The notes beneath the pieces are model-generated. The model made no database searches and was not told the origin of the DNA. It worked only from the letters and a program-made list of their open reading frames with translations. From Pseudo-nitzschia pungens (Eukaryota > Bacillariophyta > Bacillariophyceae > Bacillariales > Bacillariaceae): 64,000 bases of DNA. The first letter of the stretch is position 1, and every line of letters starts with the position of its first letter. The stretch covers positions 5,766,001 through 5,830,000 of the forward strand of contig CM074763.1 of NCBI GenBank assembly GCA_037355855.1. Reading direction: 5' to 3'. The position numbers were made by a program, and so were the translations under genes. This document shows positions 45,620-56,479 of the stretch, one piece after another.

Positions 45620-47200
45620 ATGTTGAAAATGAACTATGTCATGCTTCGTGTCCTGATCGCGGCAGCAGCTATCTCCCCTGCCTTTGCTATGCCCATGAAA
45701 ACAATTGTGGGAGGGGTCGAAGCCACTCCAGGCCAGTTCCCCTATTTTGTCAACTATGGCTGTTGCGGAGGTGCACTCATCGCCCCCGACGTTGTGTTGA
45801 CAGCAGCACACTGTGATACTCCTGATTGCGATGTGAGAAACAGTGATTACTACATTGGTGCCTACGAAAAATTTACTACGAATCAGGGTGCCCAGGTACG
45901 ACAGTGTGCGGCATGGATCAATGATCCCAAGTACAACAGCGACACAATGGAATACGATTTCGCCCTTTGCAAGCTCAGTTCGCCGGTCACCATCGATGAG
46001 TCCTTTGTCGAGCTGGAACTCAACGAACTGGACTCATTTCCAAGCGATGGGACCAATACCATCGGTATGGGAATGGGTGGTACGCTTGCGAACGATGGCA
46101 CTGATCCAAACTTTCCACAAGAGTATTCTTCCATTCTGAAGAACGTCACCCTTCCCACAGTCAGCCAATCCAGTTGCAGCGAGGTTTACCCAGACCTTGG
46201 TGACATGATGATTTGTACCATGGTCGCGGCAGGCGGGGAGGACACCTGCCAGGGTGACTCGGGTGGTCCCCTCGTTGTTAGATCTTACCAGGGTGATGGC
46301 ACTTTCAAGGACATCCACGTGGGTGTTGTATCCTTTGGAGCTGGATGTGCCCAGCCTAACACCCCCGGTGTGTACGCCCGAACCAGCAACAACATGGACT
46401 GGATCAGGACAACCACTTGCGAAACCTTGGGGAGCGTTGCTGACTTTTGCAGCGGTGGCATTCCCTCCGCCAGTCCCTCCGACGTTCCCTCTGCTAGTCC
46501 CTCCGCCAGTCCCTCGGTGCTTTCTGCTGCTCCCTCCGGGAGTCCCACCGTGTCGGACGCTCCCTCAGCCGTTCCCTCCGCAAATCCCTCGGGGGCTGCC
46601 ACCCCCAGCCCCTCGGACGTTCCTTCCTCCAGTCCCTCCACAAATCCTTCGGGGGTCGTCACCCCCACTCCGTCCATTGCCTCCACCTTTGAATCATCCT
46701 CATCATCGTCATCATCCATCATCGACAATACTCCAACTTTGTCTCCTGACAGTACTCTCACTCCCACTGCTGCTCCCACTGCTGCCCCCACTAAGGCCCC
46801 CACTAAGGCCCCCACTAAGGCCCCCACTGCAGCTCCAACCAAGGCCCCCACTAAGGCCCCCACTGTCTCCCCGACCAAGGCTGCCAAGAAGACCAAGGCT
46901 CCCAAAGAGACGAAGGCCCCGAAAGAGACGAAGGCCCCGAAAGAGACGAAGGCCCCGAAAGAGACCAAGGCCCCGAAAGAGACCAAGGCTCCAAAGGCTC
47001 CCAAGGCTGGAGAGACCGTGGCAGCACCAATTGCACCCCCCACCGCCATAAGTGTCAGGGCCACGGAAACAACCGTACCTGCGCCTGCACCAGCACCAAC
47101 CGTGTCTCCCAAATCCGCCAAGTCGTCCAAACTTCCTACTTCCGTGTCTCCCAAGTCGACCAAAGCATCGAAATCCGACAAGCGCCTCCTTTACATCTAA
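45620..47200 (+). CDS. Secreted trypsin-like serine protease with repetitive Pro/Ser/Lys tail (526 aa)
   Basis: Signal peptide residues 1-23 (hydrophobic core MLRVLIAAAAISPAFA), then a short propeptide and the zymogen activation site IVGG at 29-32. The catalytic triad of family S1 is complete: His64 (TAAHC), Asp113 (YDFALCKL) and Ser214 (GDSGGP). Asp208, six residues before Ser214, predicts cleavage after Lys/Arg. Many Cys suggest disulfides in a secreted enzyme. After the protease domain (about residue 275) the tail consists of PSxxPSA repeats, TKAPT repeats and KETKAP units (five in a row), ending basic. Such tails recall cell-wall or silica-associated diatom proteins; a wall-anchoring role is an inference. 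A second in-frame ATG (codon 4) could also start translation. Confidence 0.93.
   Translation: MLKMNYVMLRVLIAAAAISPAFAMPMKTIVGGVEATPGQFPYFVNYGCCGGALIAPDVVLTAAHCDTPDCDVRNSDYYIGAYEKFTTNQGAQVRQCAAWINDPKYNSDTMEYDFALCKLSSPVTIDESFVELELNELDSFPSDGTNTIGMGMGGTLANDGTDPNFPQEYSSILKNVTLPTVSQSSCSEVYPDLGDMMICTMVAAGGEDTCQGDSGGPLVVRSYQGDGTFKDIHVGVVSFGAGCAQPNTPGVYARTSNNMDWIRTTTCETLGSVADFCSGGIPSASPSDVPSASPSASPSVLSAAPSGSPTVSDAPSAVPSANPSGAATPSPSDVPSSSPSTNPSGVVTPTPSIASTFESSSSSSSSIIDNTPTLSPDSTLTPTAAPTAAPTKAPTKAPTKAPTAAPTKAPTKAPTVSPTKAAKKTKAPKETKAPKETKAPKETKAPKETKAPKETKAPKAPKAGETVAAPIAPPTAISVRATETTVPAPAPAPTVSPKSAKSSKLPTSVSPKSTKASKSDKRLLYI
46750..46995 (+). repeat. In-gene tandem repeats encoding TKAP and KETKAP units
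   Basis: 12-bp ACTAAGGCCCCC-type units followed by 18-bp AAAGAGACGAAGGCCCCG units (five copies, several identical at DNA level), pointing to recent expansion. Confidence 0.9.
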
Positions 47201-48914
47201 AAATTCCGGGTGTCATTGCTGCAGCTGGTACTTGTGCTGCTGCTGCAACGCTCAGAGCATTGCATGATCGCTTATTCGACTACGTACGTGGATGGAATTT
47301 AATCCAATGTTGGTGCCTTGAAACAACAAAAGCTTGGACTTTGAGTAGGCAGATACAGATATCAAACCTGTGTACTGCGATGTCCCTACTACTTGTGGTG
47401 TAGGAAACTCCACATGGGATTTCCAATCTCCGTGCGAGAGAGTGATGGATCCATTCCGCTCGGTTCGGGGATGCGGTTTGTAGAGTCGGAACGAGAAACG
47501 TGTCGACCAGAACGAACGAGATGACCTTCCGACAGGCTTTGTTGTTTGTTGCTGCCTTGGATGGATGCCGGGTAAAGATCGTTGTCGGAGTGACTTCATT
47601 CCTAGATGGATTTATTGGTTTCGGAATGGATTTGATTTGACTCGTTGCTGGAGCTGATAACAGATTTGTGATTGCTGGGGGACTGGATTGGATACCAAAC
47701 AATATTAAAATGCACTGCAACACCAGAGTGAATTCAATCAAGGATTGGATGCCGGAGCGAATATTCACTACCGTAAAGTAAATTTTATACCGGAGCAGTT
47801 TGATTCATTGTTCGCCGGGAGCGAAATCCATTTGATTTGATTCGATTTTATTTTATTTTATTTTTATTTCATTGGATTGATTGGTTTGGATTGGATCGAC
47901 GCGGAATTTGCGGCACAATCCTTCGTATCGGTTTGGATTGTTCTCACGTTTGTTCCAACAAAAGCATGGCGAGGAGAGAAGGGAAAACTGCAAAGCATCG
48001 GTTCGACCAATAAGAGCAGGAAGAATCCGGAGCTAGCTAGTACTAGTATGCAAAGGGTTCTGAGTTTAAGCAGACCCCTGTTGTTGGTAGCTGCCTGCTA
48101 CAATAATTCGTACATGCTACTGTACCGCGTTTGAACCGTCATCGACATGACTTCTACCTACATGCCTATCAGATGCACACGCGGATTGTCACCGTTCTCA
48201 AACTAAGTAATTAGTCGCTAGGGAAGAAGATGATCGGACTTACCGGTCTTTTTCTTCGTCTAGTACTACAGTGTTTTTAAATTTCTTATGAATAATAATA
48301 TTGTAATACAACATTAGAATGTAAATAGTAAACCATTCTTCTTGTTTCAAAAACTAATGGACATCTCTGTTCCCTTCAAGGAGGGATTCATTCGTTCGCT
48401 ACAGCCAAAACTGTCCTAGAGTAATCAATCATCAACAAACTGAGCAACGGACCAACCAACAAACCATTGAGCAGTCCACCATCCTATAAATCAGTCGTCT
48501 TTTGCTGATTGTTTGTTTGTTTGTTTCATTGATTGAAACACGAAGCGTCGTCGTGATGACCGATTACCGAGGTACGTGCGTTGACTACGGTGTGTTTCAT
48601 TGGATAGATAGCTAGGAGTACTCTTTCTGCTCCATTCGAATCAAATCAAGACATCGAATCCAATCCAATTCCGGCACCATGCTCTTCCACTCCATTCAAA
48701 GTCAATCGCCGTCTCGATTCTAACCCCGACAGAATGGCTCGAGTCCTTGCAAACGAAGTGAAACACAATGATATGGATCGGAGCAGACTCCATTCGCCAA
48801 CTCGCTCGCTCGGGTGCTAAGGTTACGTGCAGTTCTTTCTGTTCCTACTCGCATGGAGCGACCGCATCCAGTCCCGTCGTCTCTCGTCTCTTCCCGTCGC
48901 ATCTCACATCCGTT
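47201..48914. other. Intergenic, no gene seen
   Basis: TTGGATTGGATT- and TTTTATTTTATTT-type simple sequences (47820-47895) and a (TTTG)n run near 48512-48524. Frames up to 160 codons in 47252-47768 (-) lack coding features. Confidence 0.55.
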
Positions 48915-49751
48915 CTAACTCGCAAAGGCCGTTTTTTTCCCGGTCAATCCTTCCATCTTTGTAGCGAATTCCGCCAGATCGGCGTCGAGGGATTCCTTGC
49001 TGAGGCCACTCGTGAAGGTCTTGGAGTTTCGAAAGGTCACAGTGTTGACGTCCTGGTCCCAGACCTCCTTGTAGGAAGTGATCAGGCCCGTGTCGGGGGA
49101 TCGCTCCAGCACCAGGCTCCCGCTGAGGTATGTGATGGGCTCTAGCACCGGGATGCGAAAGCACAAATATTCGACGAATCGGAATTCCAGCGTGTTGTCG
49201 CCCCTGGCGGTGGCGGTGCCCGGCACCAACACCACCTTGGACCGCGCCGGATCAAAGAGCTGGGAGGTTCCCTTGACCCACTTGTCGAGTGTGTACGTGT
49301 CGATCTCGTCCTTGAAGATGCAGCTCTCGTCGTAGATGCTGCGGGTGATCTTGCCGCTCACCAAAAACTGGTTAGCCAAGAGGTCCTGGTCGATGACCAC
49401 CTTGAGGATGTCCTCGTCCGAGAGATTGGTCTTCTTGACCGCGTTGGCATCATTGGCATCATCGAAAGCAATGGCGGGGGGGACTCCTGCTGAGGGATTG
49501 GCCAGGACAAGCCCGGTGGCAACTGCGGTGGACGAGACGAGTTTTCCAATGGCGTCCCGGCGTGTTTGCGTTTGCGTTTGCGTTAGCTTTTTCGTGTGCC
49601 TTTTCGTGACTTCTTGGTCTCTCTCGCTGGAGGACGCGGCAAGGGAGGAGGAAGTCCGAGCTATCAACGCGGGAGAAGCAAACGATTCGATGACCGCCGG
49701 AGCTGTAGCAAGCAGCAGCAGTTGTGCCAAAATAGCAAGCGATCGTGCCAT
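48915..49751 (-). CDS. Predicted thylakoid-lumen protein, DUF2358/NTF2-like (278 aa)
   Basis: ATG 49751. Residues 1-23 are a signal peptide (LAILAQLLLLATAPAVIES) cut before Phe24 (FASP), the aromatic-plus-one pattern of diatom plastid preproteins. A Ser/Thr/Arg-rich transit segment follows. Residues 64-96 form a second, twin-arginine-type signal (RRDAIGK, hydrophobic core, AIAF), so the protein should cross into the thylakoid lumen. The mature domain (about 105-268) reads LKVVIDQDLLANQFLVSGKI, YDESCIFKDEIDTY and DPARSKVVLV, the pattern of small cone-shaped SnoaL/NTF2-like folds such as DUF2358 (from memory). Length and targeting fit a chloroplast protein. Its biochemical role is unknown. Confidence 0.85.
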   Translation of the reverse strand: MARSLAILAQLLLLATAPAVIESFASPALIARTSSSLAASSSERDQEVTKRHTKKLTQTQTQTRRDAIGKLVSSTAVATGLVLANPSAGVPPAIAFDDANDANAVKKTNLSDEDILKVVIDQDLLANQFLVSGKITRSIYDESCIFKDEIDTYTLDKWVKGTSQLFDPARSKVVLVPGTATARGDNTLEFRFVEYLCFRIPVLEPITYLSGSLVLERSPDTGLITSYKEVWDQDVNTVTFRNSKTFTSGLSKESLDADLAEFATKMEGLTGKKTAFAS

Positions 49752-51420
49752 GGTGGTGTGTTTTAGAGTTTGAAAAAGTTTGGAAGGTGTTCCACTACGT
49801 ACCCTATGAAAATTGGGTTGCGAGTAGTTTTGTTGTGCCGATGATGACGACCATGAAAAAGAATAAGATTAGTTGTGCTAATCCTGTCCTCCCACTTCTT
49901 AGATTGCAATAACTTACGGTAAGGTTACCGTAAGGTTACGGTTGTCTATTGCACAAAATCCAATCGACATCACTGAGTTCAAAACCTTATTCATTGCCGG
50001 TGTTGCCGGTAGAGTTTATCGGTGTTCGTCCGGGACAAAAGAATCCTTGGGGATTGCAAGTAACCTTACCGTACGGTACGGTATTTGCGGTAAGTTTGCT
50101 TCATATTCACGTGCGAATGCAGCACTGTACGGTGTGTGAGGTAAACCTTACTGCAATTAAGGTTACCGTAACCTTACCATACCGGTAGACAGAAGATAGA
50201 GAAAGATCTTTTTGCATTCTTTGTGACGTCAGCAGGAGTACCGTACGTTGGGTGGCGATGTGATGGTAACCTTAACCTTACGGTAATTACCTACCATACC
50301 TAATGATACATATGTAAGTCATGAATGGATACGTACGTACGTACGTACGTACACGTATGCAGGATTTCGTTGGGATGCCGGAAAACTTGTTTTGTACCTG
50401 TAACCTTACTGATACGTACAAACGAACTTCGACGAAAAAATGAGGGTCTGTGAAACCCAAACAGTGCATGCATTGTGACAAAACTGTGAGGAGAAAAAAG
50501 GAACTTTCTCGTTGCAAGAGTTCAACACCGGAATATCAATTCCACAGGCACAACAAACTAACGCTTCCAAACACCACCCTCTTACTCCACCGACCTTGCC
50601 CGGTCTCGATAGTTCTGCAGAGTTGGAATCATCGCAACGAATTCGTCATGGTTGTTGAGTTGTCCTGTCGTAAAAGTGATACTTCGTATTAGTTTTCAAT
50701 CGCAGTCCATACACCACTCTAGTACCAGACGGTAGCTGCTGTATGCAAACGCAGGTTGTTTCGAAGGGGACGGGCGGAATGTCTGCGTTGTCGGAACGAA
50801 CTTCGGCTTCGGATCGTTCTTAGTTCTACAGTAGATGTGTCAGATGGTGGATTGGATTGGATTGGATTGCTCTAGAGTTGGTATTTGTTGGTTTGTTTGT
50901 TGGTTATTGATCTCGAACTCATTTTCGTTAGCGAACGAATCAATCCACCTACTCGTAGAAGGAACAATTTTGAATACAAATAGGTTTTGAAGATTTGACA
51001 TCTACCTGAATAATATAGATAATGTATTATCTCGATATATATGTTATAACGGAAGCGCTCCGAATGATTATTGTTATAGGTAAAAGTGAATTTATGAGTA
51101 TTAGTTCTTTTCGTTGTTCTTTATGCTAGTTCCTCCCATTGTCTAGGGATCGGACGACAGTTTCCGGATGGGAGATGCTTTCTACTATAGTACAGTACAG
51201 TACAGATGTCGTCCTTGTTCTTTTCCTCCGTTTTGAAATTGGAATGCGGTGTGGAGACCTCCGGATGAATGAGGATTGCACGCGATGGGGTTCAAAATCG
51301 TCGCTGCGGAACTCAATCCCATATAGTACAGTGATAATACTAAGGGTATGGTTGTTCCTCCTCGTATTGTGTGTGAGTGTGCCTTGCTTCCCAATATTCT
51401 GTGCCCCACGGATCTCTTTT
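49752..51420. other. Intergenic with a duplicated MKPKQCMHC-type fragment
   Basis: Dense GTAAGGTTACCGTAAGG words (49912-49945, 50057-50080, 50145-50185, 50262-50285), an (ACGT)n tract (50332-50353), one copy of a diverged inverted duplication (50362-50502) and a GGATT run (50855-50874). No gene accepted. Confidence 0.6.
50362..50502 (+). repeat. Diverged duplicate, copy 1 (partner 55259-55375, inverted)
   Basis: Shares GATGCCGGAAAACTTGT, then GAACTTCGACGAAAAAATGA, GGGTCTGTGAAACC and AACAGTGCATGCATTGTGAC with the reverse strand of 55259-55375. Both copies keep a short frame starting MKPKQCMHCDKTVR and both have ACGTACGT upstream. Confidence 0.8.
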
Positions 51421-53199
51421 TTAAGCAATCATCTTTTCGTCCTCGACGCCATCGTCTCTCGTTATTGCAACACCGGCGGCCCGAGCGGCTGCCCGGCGGT
51501 GCCCCGCCAGATCGAGCCGCAGCCTCAATCTCAGTTGCAACTTTTTCCAGTCGCGGGCGTACCCAGGGGGCTTGCTCCCGGCCGGTACCACCAGGAGGTT
51601 CTTTCGCAGAGACGATCGTTGGGTCGAAAGAGATCGCGCCATACAAGGCGACGAAGATGAAGACAGGGACAAGCCGGACGAACCAAAGGCACCGGCAGAG
51701 GCGGCGGAGACGGTTCGAACGATGGGAGAGGGAGGCGCCGAAGAATCGTGTTTGTGTTCCTCGCTCGGGGTGGTAGTAGTAGTGGCGACAGCAGAATCTT
51801 CGGGTTTTGCGTCACCACTCTCGGTGCCATCGAGTGTGACGAGGGCCTTGCGGGTGGCGGACTCGACGAAATGTTCCAGGAGGCACGGAGTTCGTGTGTG
51901 CGTGCGTGAACTGCTGCTGCTGCTTTGGTCTCTATAATCCCCTGCTCTTCCTTCTCCCGCAAAGCCATTGAGTCGGCCGGGGAGGGGAAAGTGCATGGAT
52001 CGTCTCCTCCGTTTCTCGCCGAGTCCACGGAGCAGCTGTTGTGTACGTGATGTGGATCGTTGAGAGCCTCGCTGGTGATCCCTCTGGACCCGGTCTCGGA
52101 TGAAATCCGCGATTGATGGCTTGGGTCGTTGATGTTCTTCTTCTTGTGGGGATCTCTCCTGGTTCGGAAGCTTTTGCTCCTTGTCTTGAATAAAGGAAGC
52201 GATCGGGGTCTTGCGGTGTTGTTGCTGCTGCTCCTTTTGCTTCGTTTGCTGCCACCGGGACGAAAAGAAAGCGGGGTAGGGACGGTCTCGGTGTGGGCGC
52301 TCCTGTAGCAGAACTCGGGGGATGCACGTTCTGCGGCTGCTCTGTGGAACGTCGCAGCCCACCGCCTGGCGAGCCCGTGACTCCCATTCATCGGAAAGAG
52401 TCAGGGTGTGCTTGAGATCCCAAATTGATTCCTGTTCGTGTTCCTGGTCGGATTCGTCTTGCAGGGGATGGTGGAGGGGGAGGCATCCCATTACTCCGTC
52501 CCACGAAGAGGACGAGCCACGCCTGCCGGATTGGGCACGGACTCGTGAGGCATGCAGTTCGCGCTGTTCCAGCAACCATTCTCGGGTAGCAGAAGGCCCG
52601 TGTTGCCGGTTTGTTTGGCGCAGAGCTGCGAGAGCGCGTGCGACACCCTCCTCTTCTTCGGGATACCACCTGTGGCTTCCGGCACGAGGGGTGTGTGTGT
52701 GCGTGAGGTGCTTTTCCTCCATAATGGCCCGGACCAGAGCGGTTCTGCGGAGCTCATCGGAAAGGTTCGACTCGTGGCTCATTGTTTCTGTTAGCTTGCT
52801 GGGTTGTTTTCCGGACGAAAGCGCCTTGGACAGGGCGGTGGATATTGCAGAAGAAAGCAACTTTGTGGTGGACGATGCCGTGAGTTGTGGGAGAACACCC
52901 GGATCTCGATCAGCGGCGATTTGCAACTGCTTGGCGAGTTGCTGGTGCACCTTGCACCGGAGGAACTCGTGGTAGGTAGGTCGTGTGAGAGAAGTAACTG
53001 GAATGGACGAGCAGCTGCTGCTGTTGCTGCAATGACTGTTGTTGCTGCTATTGCTGCTATAACTGCTGCTGCTAACATAGTGATCAGATGCCGACAAGGA
53101 GTCGGAATCCGAGGGAGCGGTACATGAACTTGCGGTTTCACCTTTGTCCTGGAGGAAGAACGCTGTTAACGGTTGTGTGGAGGTAGTAGTAATCGTCAT
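51421..53199 (-). CDS. Unknown protein with three FIxDK-type motifs (592 aa)
   Basis: Frame from ATG 53199 to TAA 51421. I do not recognise the family. A short motif occurs three times: PLTAFFLQDKG (10-20), PIASFIQDKEQ (332-342) and SIADFIRDRVQ (362-372), within otherwise polar sequence; repeated linear motifs of this type often bind a shared partner. Residues 70-130 (RPTYHEFLRCKVHQQLAKQL) and 145-215 (ELRRTALVRAIMEEKHL, REWLLEQRELHASRVRAQS) are helical-looking and may be ordered. The rest is Ser-, Gln- and Arg-rich. No signal peptide or membrane segment. GC content and continuity over 1.8 kb support coding; overlapping frames of 280 codons or less lack such features. Confidence 0.7.
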   Translation of the reverse strand: MTITTTSTQPLTAFFLQDKGETASSCTAPSDSDSLSASDHYVSSSSYSSNSSNNSHCSNSSSCSSIPVTSLTRPTYHEFLRCKVHQQLAKQLQIAADRDPGVLPQLTASSTTKLLSSAISTALSKALSSGKQPSKLTETMSHESNLSDELRRTALVRAIMEEKHLTHTHTPRAGSHRWYPEEEEGVARALAALRQTNRQHGPSATREWLLEQRELHASRVRAQSGRRGSSSSWDGVMGCLPLHHPLQDESDQEHEQESIWDLKHTLTLSDEWESRARQAVGCDVPQSSRRTCIPRVLLQERPHRDRPYPAFFSSRWQQTKQKEQQQQHRKTPIASFIQDKEQKLPNQERSPQEEEHQRPKPSIADFIRDRVQRDHQRGSQRSTSRTQQLLRGLGEKRRRRSMHFPLPGRLNGFAGEGRAGDYRDQSSSSSSRTHTRTPCLLEHFVESATRKALVTLDGTESGDAKPEDSAVATTTTTPSEEHKHDSSAPPSPIVRTVSAASAGAFGSSGLSLSSSSSPCMARSLSTQRSSLRKNLLVVPAGSKPPGYARDWKKLQLRLRLRLDLAGHRRAAARAAGVAITRDDGVEDEKMIA

Positions 53200-55258
53200 C
53201 GTGCGTAATTGTTTGCCACGATTGCTCTAGTGTGTATGATATGCTTCTGTTGTTCCGTTTGCCGTGTGATCTCTGTTGCTGCTTGGACCAATCTTTGCTG
53301 AAATTGATATTGTATACGGTATTTTTATTATTATTATTTTTTGTGGAGAGTTTGTATGCGTTCTCTGTGCTTGGCGTCTCTGTGCAGTGTTGAGAGCATG
53401 GTTCGGTTTTGTAAGCACAGAAGTTTCCCTTCCATCGACCTCTTCCGAAGCTGTTTTCCGAAAATTTCTTAGATGATATTTTTGCGATACCATCGATCTT
53501 ATGTGAAAACATCAATGGGACGTACGTGACTATCTAAAAATCATCCATGATCCACCGAGGAATTCATCCGGGTCTGAGGGTCACGGGCTATATTTTTGAA
53601 CGGGCAGGAATGTAAAACTCCGTCTAACTGACAAAAAGTGTTCTTCAAAAAAAATGACCATCTAATCTGAAAACAAAACTATAATAGCCTCTGAAGGAAA
53701 GGATGTTTATCAATTTCGACGTGAAAGAGGTATTTTTATCCTTGTGTAGCTTTTTTAACGGCCCTGGTCGTGATTGAGCTCAAGACTATGTCAGTAATAT
53801 CACTGATCCCACTCAAAAGATCACGTTGTATGTCAAAATTGCGATCCAATTAATCATTTTCGTTTGTCTAAAACCAATCGATCGATAAAAGGCAGCTGTA
53901 CCGGACGACCATGCAAAATGCATGAAAGATTGCTCATCGTCTTTCAAACTCCTATGATCAAGAAGACATTCTTTTCCCCCGCCAGAGCGGCGCCAAGTCG
54001 AGAAGTTTGTTCCCCCGTGCCGAAACGATACTTAATCGATTTCACGATCGGCATATACTTAACCTTCCCAAATTTGGGACATCGTCGATGCTAAGTAGTA
54101 GTAGGCTCCACGGGTGTATGAGCAATTCCACAGTTAAGACTCTTTTTGTTTCCCGAACAAACCGACCGAAGGACAAGACGAAACAGTACCACGTGACGCA
54201 TTTTTGCTTACGAGTACGAGTATGATCGAGACCTTCTCTCGGGCAGTGACAGCCGCCGTCAAAAACTTGTAATCCCCAAGGGCAGATTTGATCCACCAAC
54301 TCACGGATTGCATCAACGGCATGCCTTGAAGTTAATACCGTGTTGGCGAAACACCAAACAGTTATTAGGGCTCTATTGTTGCAGGGCCAAACCAATTCAC
54401 CGAAATAAAACTGTCTTTCTGAGCAGTTCGAGTTGACCGACTCATGCATGACAGTCGTCTTCCGGCTCCGTAATAACGCTTTCGCGAAATATTATTATTT
54501 AGACTCTTTTGTTTCATGTACAAACAAACCCACCGAATTAAAACTGTCGTTGAAGCCATTCGTTTTTGTGCTCCTATCTAGTATTAGTGTCATTGGAATG
54601 AATCATGACGTGTACTCGTGCTGTATTACCGGTATGTAGTTCCTTTCACCGAGGACTGCGTTCCCCCATCGGCAAACTATTACTAATCTATCGCTCGATC
54701 GAAGCTAGACACACGTCTTCTCTGAGCAGAAGTAAACATTCCTCTATGCACAGGTAGTTGTAATTCGTTTTGTTTCCAATGAACGCATCGATTGGAACAT
54801 GAATGGCAGACAGGCAGACAGAAATCCGTAGAAACCCAAGACCAAGCACTCTCCCCTGCATTGGACACTACGAGTGGCTAATACCATGAATGAGAGGGCT
54901 ACAACACTGTAATTACATTACAAAACACTAGTTCGAAACTCTCGCATCTTCAGCGGAACGATACAAGAGAGCCGTCCATCGGAAGATTCGAACAAAACTC
55001 TTCGGAACGAACGACAAGGGACTTCCCCCGCTCCGAAAACATCGACGTCGGAAGGACTAACAACCGAAACCGAAACCGAAGTAGTACCTGTAGTGGCCAT
55101 GCCAACATCAATCATTATTCGTTACGGTACGATTCCAACACGTCCGCCGAGAACAGAAAGGTGCGTGGAGAGCTTTGTCTCCAAGCAGTGTTAGTTGCGC
55201 CTTTTGACAAATGATAATCCGGAGATTCCATTTCACGGGATCTCTTGAAACGGGAATG

Positions 55259-55375
55259 TTCCCTTTTGTCCTCACAGTTTTGTCACAATGCATGCACTGT
55301 TTCGGTTTCACAGACCCTCATTTTTTCATCGAAGTTCTTTTTTTGGCACAAGTTTTCCGGCATCCAAAATCCCAA
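55259..55375 (-). repeat. Diverged duplicate, copy 2 (inverted relative to 50362-50502)
   Basis: Reverse-strand copy; see partner. The flanking (ACGT)n-like GTACGTACGTA lies at 55391-55402. After the shared block the two copies diverge completely. Confidence 0.8.
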
Positions 55376-55644
55376 TCCAACCGTTGAGTGAGTACGTACG
55401 TATGTATTCAGTATTGTATACATATATATAAACACGTAGAAAGATACTAGTTTAGCTCGCCACGTACTTGCGAAATTAGACTTTTTCATTGGATGGAAGT
55501 AACCTTATGGTGTGGGTGAGTGATTTGGATCAATTTGCGACATGTGATTGGTTCTTTGGGAAGCCGCGCTGGGCTGGAATTTCGAAGGATACCAAAAATA
55601 ATGATTGGAGAGATCTGCCATCTACTCGTAACCTTAAGGTTAAT

Positions 55645-55866
55645 TGAGTCATTCCCGGAATTACATATCGGAGTATTACATATTAGCATTCCCGGAATAT
55701 TAGAACAGATTCCATCTGGTTTTATGTACGCTCATAGTCGGACAGAAGGCACTACAACGTTATATGTACATTTGCATCAGATATACGAGTCTGCTTATTA
55801 CGAAATGATACTTTACAGAAGATATGAACGCCTAAAAACGTACTATGTAATTCTGGGAATCACTCC
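55645..55866 (+). mobile_element. MITE family M1, copy 1 (222 bp, short form)
   Basis: Left terminus TGAGTCATTCCCGGAATTAC, right terminus ATGTAATTCTGGGAATCACT, imperfectly inverted over about 22 bases. Non-coding interior. The last 141 bases are repeated in inverted orientation in copy 2 at about 92-95% identity by eye. Confidence 0.75.
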
Positions 55867-55920
55867 TTGTTTCAATACTAATTCTAAAAAATAGTTTCAT
55901 ATCTTTTTATTGTACGGTAT

Positions 55921-56479
55921 TGAGTCATTCCCGGAATTACATAGTACGTTTTTTAGGCGTTCATATCTTATGTAAAGTATCATTTCGTAATAACCAGACT
56001 CGTATATCTGATTCAAATGTACATATAACCTTGTAGTGCCGTCTGTCCGACTACAAGCGTGCACAAAAATAGATGGAATTTAAAAATCCAAAATTTTAAT
56101 CACTCAACGCATGCCTACACGTGTAATCAAACATGTGCTATTTTTGTCGATCAAGTTTTCAGTTGTACCGGTACCAGTAACTACTTTGATCCAGTACAAA
56201 CTGTCCCCTGTTGTTGCTGCTGTTGGTGTTTTAACAGGATTTTTTTAATTAATTCACAACCACTCGTAGACTCCTCATGACCATGACAATGAAAGGGGAA
56301 CAAACATATCTTCTATTTGTAATTCGAGGGGTAATAGACAAGATTCCAAATTCCAAAATAGGCCTCGTCCGTTGAGACAGATCTAGTTCTTCAGTTGGGT
56401 GCGCAATTTTTATATGTGTTCTAATATTCCGGGAATGCTAATATGTAATACTCCGATATGTAATTCCGGGAATGACTCA
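55921..56479 (-). mobile_element. MITE family M1, copy 2 (559 bp, long form, inverted)
   Basis: Termini TGAGTCATTCCCGGAATTAC and GTAATTCCGGGAATGACTCA are perfectly inverted. Relative to copy 1 it is reversed, sharing both ends (55921-56063 and 56418-56479) but with about 350 extra interior bases that carry no transposase frame. The spacer to copy 1 is 54 bp, so the pair can form a large foldback. Confidence 0.78.

Noticed and set aside
46285..47181. 298-codon minus-strand frame rich in Gly/Ala/Leu
   Set aside because: Antisense of the trypsin repeat tail; its repeats are the complement of PS/KAP codons and it has no independent features.
55520..55894. 124-codon plus-strand frame
   Set aside because: Lies across the M1 element and its terminal repeat; the same DNA occurs inverted next door without a conserved frame.
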